Of a DNA stretch of 64,000 nt, positions 52,448 through 62,300 are shown in pieces. Every line of letters starts with the position of its first letter. Positions within the stretch are counted from its first letter, which is position 1. Made by a program: the position numbers and the translations under genes. Under the pieces are notes generated by a model. The model saw only the letters and a list, made by a program, of their open reading frames with translations, had not been told where the DNA came from and searched no databases. The stretch covers positions 1 to 64,000 of the forward strand of contig JAJFGO010000002.1 of NCBI GenBank assembly GCA_021776095.1, read 5' to 3'. The DNA is from Kiloniellaceae bacterium. GTDB taxonomy: Bacteria > Pseudomonadota > Alphaproteobacteria > Kiloniellales > J153.

Positions 52448-53086
52448 CTAAGGCCGCCTGGCCCGGATTTTACGCGCCGCCCGGATCCGGGCCGAGGACT
52501 GCGGGTACAGCCCTTGATGGACAAAGACCCAGGCAGGTGGCGTCCGGCGCGCCAGGAGGCCGGCCCGCGATTCGGGCTGGCGCTGCCGCGCGAAGCGCCG
52601 TGCCGCGATTCCGGCCAACGCCCCTAAATGATAGGAAGGTCGGTCGAAAACCGCAACGGGCAGTATATGAAACAATTCTTGCCAATTCTTCCACGCCGGC
52701 ACCTGAAGTAAATTGTCGGCGCCCATTAACCATACGAAATTTACCCTGGGAAAGCGCTGGACCAGGGCATTCAGGGTATCGACGCTGTAAACCGTGCCTA
52801 GGGCGCTTTCGATCGCGCCGACCCGAATCCGCGGATGCCGGGCCCGGGTCCGAGCGGCCGCCAGGCGCTCCGCCAGGGGTGCCGATTCCGCCGGGGATTT
52901 CAGGGGATTCTGCGGCGATACCAGCCACCAAACCTGATCCAGGCGCAGGCGGCGCAGGGCCTCGCGGCTGATCGCCAGGTGCCCCTCGTGGGCCGGGTTG
53001 AAGGAGCCGCCGAGCAGCCCGATCCGCTGCCCCGGGGCAGGCAGATGCCCGCCCATGGCGGCGGCCAGGCGGGCCGGGGTTGGCAA
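52448..53086 (-). CDS. nadD: Nicotinate-nucleotide adenylyltransferase
   Basis: A 212-residue enzyme that adenylates nicotinate mononucleotide in NAD synthesis. The nucleotidyltransferase motif is GLLGGSFNPAHEGHL, followed by DQVWWLVSPQNPLK, WLMGADNLLQV and the C-terminal SSARIRAA loop, a variant of the family SSTxIR. The chosen start is TTG, preceding a short leader PTPARLAAAMGG; an ATG ten codons further in is an alternative, and neither has a clear ribosome-binding site. It lies between proA and rsfS, which is the normal alphaproteobacterial order. Confidence 0.93.
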   Translation of the reverse strand: MPTPARLAAAMGGHLPAPGQRIGLLGGSFNPAHEGHLAISREALRRLRLDQVWWLVSPQNPLKSPAESAPLAERLAAARTRARHPRIRVGAIESALGTVYSVDTLNALVQRFPRVNFVWLMGADNLLQVPAWKNWQELFHILPVAVFDRPSYHLGALAGIAARRFARQRQPESRAGLLARRTPPAWVFVHQGLYPQSSARIRAARKIRARRP

Positions 53087-53109
53087 TGCGCCATTTAGGG
53101 CCGATCCGT

Positions 53110-54402
53110 TCAGGGCCGGACCTGCCCGGTACCACGCACGATGTATTTGTAGCTGGTCAATTGCTCGGCGCCGATCGGGCCGCGCGCGTGCAGCCGGCCG
53201 GTCGAGATGCCGATCTCCGCGCCCATGCCGAACTCGCCGCCGTCGGCGAACTGGGTCGAGGTGTTGTGCATGACGATGGCGGCGTCGACGCGCTTGAGAA
53301 AGGCGTCGGCAGCGGCCGCGTCCTCGGTCACGATCGCCTCGGTGTGTTGCGAACCGTGGCGCGCGATATGGTCCAGGGCGTCGTCCAGACCTTCAACCAC
53401 CTTAACGGCCAGGATCGCGTCCAGGTATTCGGTGTCCCAATCGGCCGGCGTGGCGGCGACCGCCTGCGGCGCCATCTTGCAAACAGACTCGTCGCCGCGA
53501 ATCTCGCAGCCGGCCTCGATCAGATCCTTCAGGATTGGCGGCAACATGCCGGGCGCGGCGGCACGGTCGATCAGCAGAGTTTCGGTCGAACCGCAGATTC
53601 CGGTCCGCCGCATCTTGGCGTTCAGCACGATCTCGCGCGCCTTACGCGCATCGGCCCCGGCGTGAATGTAGGTGTGGCACATGCCGTCCAGATGGGCGAT
53701 CACCGGGATCCGGCTTTCGTCTTGGACTCGCTCGATCAAACCGCGCCCGCCCCGTGGCACGATAATATCCACGAGATCGTTCATGCCGAGCAAGATGCCA
53801 ACCGCATCCCGGTCGGCGGTCGGCACGCGCTGGATCGCGGCCTCGGGTAGACTGGCGGCGCGCAAGCCGGTTTGCAGCGCGGTGTGTATCGCGCTGGAGG
53901 ACAGGAAGCTTTCCGAGCCGCCGCGCAGGATGGCCGCGTTACCCGCCTTGAGGCACAGTCCGCCCGCGTCGGCGGTCACGTTCGGGCGGCTCTCGTAGAT
54001 CACGCCGATGACGCCTAGGGGCACCGCGACCCGCGCGATCTTCAGACCGTTCGGCCGGTCCCATTCGGCCAGGGTGCGACCGACCGGATCGGGGAAGTCG
54101 GCGATCGCCTCCAGCCCGCTGCCCATGGCATCGATCCGGCCCGGGTTGAGGGCCAGGCGGTCCAGCATGGCTTTGTTCAGGCCCTTGGTGCGGGCCGCTT
54201 CCATGTCCTTGGCGTTGGCCGCCAGGATCTCGGCACTGGCGCGCCGGATCGCCTCCGCCGCCGCGCGCAGGGCCTTGGCCTTGGTCTTGGCGCTGGCGAG
54301 GGCGAGTTCGACCGCCGCGCCGCGCGCCGCGGCGCCGATCACATGCATCTGCGCGCGTAGATCGTCAGCGGCGGGCTGGATCGCCGCGGGCTCTGCGGTC
54401 AT
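53110..54402 (-). CDS. proA: Gamma-glutamyl phosphate reductase
   Basis: A 430-residue NADPH-dependent enzyme of proline biosynthesis that reduces gamma-glutamyl phosphate to the semialdehyde. Family blocks are [45 protein letters not shown] and the catalytic cysteine Cys270 in [13 protein letters not shown]. The C-terminal [23 protein letters not shown] is typical. It follows proB by 26 bases on the same strand. Confidence 0.97.
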   Translation of the reverse strand: MTAEPAAIQPAADDLRAQMHVIGAAARGAAVELALASAKTKAKALRAAAEAIRRASAEILAANAKDMEAARTKGLNKAMLDRLALNPGRIDAMGSGLEAIADFPDPVGRTLAEWDRPNGLKIARVAVPLGVIGVIYESRPNVTADAGGLCLKAGNAAILRGGSESFLSSSAIHTALQTGLRAASLPEAAIQRVPTADRDAVGILLGMNDLVDIIVPRGGRGLIERVQDESRIPVIAHLDGMCHTYIHAGADARKAREIVLNAKMRRTGICGSTETLLIDRAAAPGMLPPILKDLIEAGCEIRGDESVCKMAPQAVAATPADWDTEYLDAILAVKVVEGLDDALDHIARHGSQHTEAIVTEDAAAADAFLKRVDAAIVMHNTSTQFADGGEFGMGAEIGISTGRLHARGPIGAEQLTSYKYIVRGTGQVRP

Positions 54403-54428
54403 GAGGCGTCTCCCGCTTTGCCGGTGCC

Positions 54429-57365
<2,937 letters not shown>

Positions 57366-57380
57366 GCCGTAAGTCTTGGT

Positions 57381-57418
57381 CCAAACGAAAACGAGGGGAA
57401 CGGCACCCGTTCCCCTCG
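57381..57418 (-). terminator. Rho-independent terminator after rpmA
   Basis: A perfect 12-base-pair stem (CGAGGGGAACGG with CCGTTCCCCTCG, 57392-57418) closes a three-base loop. Read on the minus strand it is followed by TTTTCGTTT, so it terminates rplU-rpmA transcription. On the plus strand no T-run follows. It separates the ribosomal protein pair from the GNAT-obgE-proBA genes, which would then need a promoter of their own or read-through. Confidence 0.85.
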
Positions 57419-57478
57419 AAATCGAAAACCATGTGGGAGCAAGGCGCCTCGAATTCGGAGGCCGCTCGCTTCCGAATC

Positions 57479-57754
57479 CTATTCGGCCGGCGGGGCCGTC
57501 TCGCCGGGCAGCACCGACACGTAGGTCCGCCCGAACTTCTTTTGGGCGAAACTGACCTCGCCCTCGACCAGGGCGAACAGCGTGTGGTCCTTGCCCATGC
57601 CGACGTTCGCGCCGGGATGGAACTTGGTGCCGCGCTGACGAACCAGGATGTTACCCGGGATCGTCTTCTGGCCGCCGAACAGCTTGACGCCGAGGCGGCG
57701 TCCCGCGGAATCGCGCCCGTTGCGCGAAGAACCGCCGGCTTTCTTATGGGCCAT
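57479..57754 (-). CDS. rpmA: 50S ribosomal protein L27
   Basis: A 91-residue L27. The N-terminus [29 protein letters not shown] is diagnostic, and its first residues reach the peptidyl transferase centre. [29 protein letters not shown] follows. There is no N-terminal cleavable extension of the Firmicutes type. It follows rplU by six bases and is closed by a strong terminator. Confidence 0.98.
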   Translation of the reverse strand: MAHKKAGGSSRNGRDSAGRRLGVKLFGGQKTIPGNILVRQRGTKFHPGANVGMGKDHTLFALVEGEVSFAQKKFGRTYVSVLPGETAPPAE

Positions 57755-57760
57755 GCCGTC

Positions 57761-58342
57761 TTACTCCTTGTCGCTCTTGGCTGCTTTTTTTGCGGCCGTC
57801 TTTTTCGGGGCCGCTTTTTTCGCCGGCGCCTTCTTGGCCGCCGCCTTTTTGGGCGCGGCCTTCTTTGCCGGGGCTTTCTTGGCGGCCGTCTTTTTCGCTG
57901 CTGCCTTTTTGGGCGCGGCTGGCTTCGCGGCGACTTTCTTGGATAGGGTCTTCTTGGCCTGGGGCTTCTGGGTCGCGGTCTTGGTTTTTTCCGCGGGCGC
58001 CTTGGCCTTGGTCGGGGTCGGCTGCTTGCCGTCGGTCAGGATCTCGGTCACCCGCAAGACGGTGAGGTCCTGGCGATGGCCGTGACGCCGGCGATGATGC
58101 TTGCGCCGCTGCTTCTTGAAGACGACGATCTTGGCGCCGCGGGTCTGTTCGAGCACCTCGGCGGCGACCGTCGCGCCCTCGACCAGGGGTGCGCCGACCT
58201 GCAGGCCGGCCTCGGTCTCGAGCATGAGGACCGCGTTGAGCGCCAGGGTCTCGCCGGGCTCGCCCGCCAGTTTCTCCACGCGCAAGATATCTTTGGGGGC
58301 GACCTTGTATTGCTTGCCGCCGGTTTTGATGACCGCGAACAT
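57761..58342 (-). CDS. rplU: 50S ribosomal protein L21 with long Lys/Ala tail
   Basis: The first 105 or so residues are ordinary L21 (MFAVIKTGGKQYKVAPKDIL; FKKQRRKHHRRRHGHRQ; LRVTEILTDG). L21 normally ends there. This protein continues for about 87 residues (107-193) of lysine, alanine and proline repeats such as KKAPAKKAAPKKAAA, reminiscent of histone H1-like tails, and ends SDKE. The reading frame is continuous, and the tail's codons show the GC bias of a translated region, so it is probably expressed. The tail should be disordered and could contact rRNA. rplU-rpmA form one operon. Confidence 0.95.
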   Translation of the reverse strand: MFAVIKTGGKQYKVAPKDILRVEKLAGEPGETLALNAVLMLETEAGLQVGAPLVEGATVAAEVLEQTRGAKIVVFKKQRRKHHRRRHGHRQDLTVLRVTEILTDGKQPTPTKAKAPAEKTKTATQKPQAKKTLSKKVAAKPAAPKKAAAKKTAAKKAPAKKAAPKKAAAKKAPAKKAAPKKTAAKKAAKSDKE

Positions 58343-58761
58343 GACGATGGCTTACCGATAATGCGTACAAAAAGGAAACGCCGCCGGCCCCCTTCGGACC
58401 AGCGCGCGACGGGCGGGACTATAGCGCGGCGCCCCCGCCTGTCAACGCCTTTCCGGGCCGTTTGGCAACCACCCCGGCGCCTTTCAGGGCGCCGGCAAGG
58501 GCCCAAACCGGACCCGGGGGTTGGCTGGGGCCCGCGGACGGCTCGGCCCGGCCGATCGGCCGGGTGCAACGACCCCGAAAAGCGGCCCAAATAACCCACG
58601 GGGCGGCCCCCGAGGCCCCCGGCGCGGGGGCCCGGACGGGCGACCGTGGCCGGGGGATCGGCCCAAATTCGGCGGCTTGCGAGGCTTCGCACCTTCCTAT
58701 ACGGTCCGCCCCGTTTCGGCCCGGCGCGTTCAGCCCCGGACCCGGGGCCGGACCCGCCCGC
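58343..58761. other. Gene-free, very GC-rich region between rplU and tRNA-Ser
   Basis: About 420 bases containing the divergent upstream regions of rplU (minus strand) and tRNA-Ser (plus strand). The central part is an extreme run of C and G with many short self-complementary pieces (for example GGCCCGGCCGATCGGCCGGG at 58545-58564). Open frames here are artefacts of base composition. A weak promoter-like pair for the tRNA (TTGCGA at 58677 and TATACG at 58698) has only a 15-base spacer, so I do not claim it. No L21-specific leader motif was recognised. Confidence 0.5.
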
Positions 58762-58851
58762 GGAGGGGTGCCGGAGTGGTCGAACGGGGCGGTCTCGAAA
58801 ACCGTTGTACGCGCGAGCGTACCGTGGGTTCGAATCCCACCCCCTCCGCCA
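58762..58851 (+). tRNA. tRNA-Ser (anticodon CGA)
   Basis: A class II tRNA of 90 bases. The acceptor stem GGAGGGG pairs with CCCCTCC. The anticodon stem GCGGT/ACCGT has loop CTCGAAA with anticodon CGA (reads UCG). A long variable arm (GTACGCGCGAGCGTAC) marks it as serine, the T-arm is GGGTTCGAATCCC, the discriminator is G, and CCA is encoded. Sequence composition changes sharply right after the CCA (ACTAATTATTATTAAC), as at the edge of an element integrated in the tRNA 3' end. No second copy of the tRNA end was seen to the right inside the window. Confidence 0.96.
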
Positions 58852-59061
58852 CTAATTATTATTAACTATATGAATTAGTTTAATAATTGTCATTTCAGAA
58901 AACAAGTGTCCCACATTGTGACCCCTATTTCGTATGCTGTTACCCGCTTTGAGCCTGGCGGGATAGGTGGTTACCTGGGGCAGATAGTAAGGACCTGATT
59001 GGCTCCCCCGCGCAGAGTGCAAGAGTAGAAAAACTAGGGTGCTTTTCAACCACGCAATAGG

Positions 59062-59090
59062 TTGACCCGACTGCGCAAGCGCGATGTATT
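59062..59090 (+). promoter_or_regulatory. Predicted promoter upstream of the STAND NTPase gene
   Basis: TTGACC (59062-59067, five of six matches to the -35 consensus) and TGTATT (59085-59090, four of six) are separated by 17 bases. Transcription would start near 59097, directly at the hairpin that covers the next ribosome-binding site. The sequence between the tRNA and this promoter (58852-59061) is AT-rich with no recognisable gene. Confidence 0.4.
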
Positions 59091-59093
59091 TTG

Positions 59094-59119
59094 CCCCCCG
59101 TGTTACTAATCACGGGAGG
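59094..59119 (+). promoter_or_regulatory. Hairpin overlapping a Shine-Dalgarno sequence
   Basis: The arms CCCGTG (59097-59102) and CACGGG (59111-59116) are perfectly complementary around an eight-base loop. Pairing extends with one mismatch to 59094 and 59119. The right arm contains most of the Shine-Dalgarno GGGAGGA (59114-59120) of the ATG at 59124. If formed in RNA it would hide the site. As DNA, the same inverted repeat could be a regulator-binding operator. Confidence 0.45.
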
Positions 59120-59123
59120 ATAC

Positions 59124-59294
59124 ATGCCAACCAACTGCAGCAAAGAGAAAATTCTTTCCGCCTGCGGATGTCGGCAGTTTATGACCCGAAGCGGTCGAAT
59201 TGGAACGTATGGCATCCGCCCCAGACTGAGGGCGGATATCTTGCTGAGCCGGAGTCCAAGCATACAATCGGTCAGTCGGCGCCTTGATTGTTAG
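59124..59294 (+). CDS. Possible 56-residue small protein upstream of the STAND NTPase
   Basis: An ATG three bases after GGGAGGA, a strong ribosome-binding site, and downstream of a plausible promoter. The product starts MPTNCSKEKILSACGC, has four cysteines and is basic; it resembles no family I know. It ends 26 bases before the large NTPase gene. The real function may be that of a leader peptide whose translation affects the downstream gene, or it may be spurious. Codon use is not clearly diagnostic. Confidence 0.3.
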   Translation: MPTNCSKEKILSACGCRQFMTRSGRIGTYGIRPRLRADILLSRSPSIQSVSRRLDC

Positions 59295-59320
59295 CCACTC
59301 AACAATTTTTTGGTCTAGCG

Positions 59321-62300
59321 ATGTCACAATCACCTGAACTTGCCGGCGGAGAGGGTTTCACTTTTGAGGGTGACGCGGCTGCATTCTACCTCAGCGCGCT
59401 GTTGGCCGAAGCATATGCACCCGGCATCGATGATCGAACCGTTGTTCGCGTATCGGTTCAGCAGCGAGACTTCGGCGAACCGCTCGATGATGTGATCGTC
59501 GATTTTGAGGATGCCGCAAAAAAACCCGCTCGCCTTAGCCTCCAGGTGAAACGTCCGCTCACTATCAGCGTCGCGAAAACGAATACCGACTTTCGCGATA
59601 TCATCCACGACAGTTGGGCCACCCTCAAGAAATCTGACTTCCGCATCAACGCGGACCGCTACGGGGCAGCAGTCGGCACGGTCACCCCTGCCAAAGAACG
59701 GGCGCTTAGGACCCTTTGCGATTGGGCCCGTGAAAGTCTGACGGCTGACCATTTCGACGCTCGCTTTGCACAGGGCGGTAGCGCCAGCAAAGGCATCAAA
59801 GCTGTCAAGGACGATGTCGTTACTCTGCTGGAAGAGGCAAACGGGGCGCCGTGCACGGGTGAAGAAGTGCATCGGTTCCTTGCGCACTTCGTTCTGATCC
59901 AATTCGATTTCCTTCGAGAAGGGGCCACTGATCCGCCTGATGCCATTAATCGCATTCGAGATTGCCTCGCGCCCCATGACGCAGCCAAGGCTTCCCTCGT
60001 CTGGTCAAAGGTCGTTCAGTTGGCCCGCACATCAGCAGGGAAATCAGGTCAATTTGATCGCTCGCGGCTCGTGCGATTGATCTCCCCTGTCGCACGCCTT
60101 CGAAGCGCACCCTCCTTACGCCTCGACCTCGACAAGCTAACGGGGCTCGCAAAGAGCTACGCGCACCTCATTTCGGACGACATTGGCGGAACGAAGCTCG
60201 ACCGCGCCCTGCTCCTTGAGAACCTAAACGCCAAGCTCACCACGGCCCGTGTCGTCCAGGTCCGCGGCCTGCCAGGAAGTGGTAAATCAGTCTTGGTGAG
60301 GCGAGCGGTACAACGCGCGCTAGAGCGCGGGCCGGTCCTCTTCCTCAAGGCCGAACAGCTCGAAGGCACCAGCTGGATCAGCTACGCAACCTCGCAGGGT
60401 CTCTCTGGTGCTCCCTTGGAGCAACTTCTCGTGGAGGTCGGGGCGGCTGGCGCTCCCATTTTGTTCATCGATGCAATTGATCGCATTGAGAAGGAGCACC
60501 AGCCCGTAATCCTCGACGTGATCCGCGCCATCGTGGAGTCGCCGCTGCTCGATAATTGGCGCATCGTTGTCTCTCTTCGCGACACCGGGATTGAAGTGCT
60601 TCGCAATTGGTTAGGCCACTTCCTTGATGTCCTTAAGGTCGAGGCTCTTGAAGTTGGTCAGCTGAGCGACGAAGAGGCTGAGACACTCGCAAAAGCCAAA
60701 CCACACCTGAGGCCGCTTCTGTTCGGATCACCCCAGGTAAGAGAAATTGTCCGACGCCCCTTTTTTGCGAAGGTGCTCAACCAGAGTTACGTGGCTGATC
60801 CTAGCGCTCCAACATTCGCCCCTCAATCTGAACTCGATCTGATCGAGAATTGGTGGCGACGGGGCGGCTACAACGAATCCGGCCAAAGCGCGGTTGAACG
60901 CCAACGCGCGCTGCTCGACTTGGCTCGTGTTCGCGCCCGCCGGCTTAGCCAGCCGATTAGCCTTAGCCACCTGAGCTCGGTCGCACACATCTCTGATCTA
61001 AGATCGGATGGCATACTTCAAAATGCTCGCGAAGGGATATCGGTCCGCTTCGCTCACGATGTCTTTTTCGAATGGGCCTTCTTCCATGTCCTGGCGGAAC
61101 GCGGGGCCCGATGGATGGAAGAGATAAAGGCCTGCGGCGAGCCACCCGCGATCGCACGCGTCGTCGAACTCGTTTCCCAATGGGAGTACGCGCAGGGGAA
61201 AGACTGGCCGGCGTACCTCGCCAAAACCGAGGATTCGGACCTTCGATCACAATGGCTTCGAGCGTGGCTGGTCGGCCCCCTAGGAACTGCGAAGTTCGAA
61301 GTCGATGAGGACCAATTCGCGACGGTCGTCTTTGCCGAAGACTTCCGCCTTTTCAGGAAGGCGCTCGTCTGGTTTCAGGCTGAGAAGACCTCCCCGAATG
61401 CGAATGTCCTCGCCGGTGCGCTCCCACTGGATCAACGCCAACGCTTCGCTGACCTTCTCGGTTGGCCTTCTGACTTCGCCGCGTGGCGTCGGCTCATCAA
61501 CTTCATCCTTCGGCGCATTTCAGATATTCCGCAGAGGCTCTATCCAGAAGTCGTCGCTGTCTTCGAGGTTTGGCAGAATGCTCTAGCTGACTATCACAAT
61601 CCGACGTCTCGCGCTCTTCTACAACAATGCGCGACTTGGCTCTCCTCCATAGATGCAGCCAGTACCGCCGATGGGCCCGACGAGAACTCTGCGTTCTGGG
61701 AGAAGGTGTCCGATCTGGGCACTTTCCGAAAATCCTTGGGCCAGCTCCTTTTGAGGTCGTCGAGAGCTGAGCCGACCTTCGCGGCCGATTATTTGCAGCG
61801 GGTCGCCAATTCAGAGCGCATCCGCGACGATGCATTTCATGACATCATCACCTATTCACCCACCCTCGCCCAATCGCTGCCCCAGTCGGTGGTCGAGCTT
61901 TCACTAGCGTTCCTGCGAGAGGAACTTCCAGACGAGCAAGTCGCTCGCGAAAATCAGGAACGTCATGACGCAGCTGAGTGGCGCAAAGCAGTCCTGGCGA
62001 AGCCGGAAGCCGAGCGCTCGCGTAAAGAAAAAATGTCGCTTTCGAGTGGGTTGTTTCTGCGAACCATCGGTGGTTTCAGCTACCACGACTGGGAAAGCCT
62101 TTCGATCCACGACGACCACCGAAGCTTCTGGCCTCCTTCCCCGCTTCGAGAGCCCTTTCACTCACTTTTCCAATCATCTCCCGACGAGGCACTGAGGCTC
62201 CTTCGGGAGCTCTGCAATCATGCGATGACCGCGTGGCGACAGCTGCATCGTCACTCACGCGACCGTGGGGGCACTCCTATAACGCTCGAACTGACATTTC

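Noticed and set aside
58677-58703. Promoter for tRNA-Ser (TTGCGA and TATACG)
   Set aside because: The spacer is 15 bases, too short for a confident call in such a GC-rich region.
58462-58878. Several plus-strand frames across the tRNA-Ser region
   Set aside because: They run through a structured tRNA gene and an extremely GC-rich spacer; the translations are Pro/Gly/Arg-rich noise.
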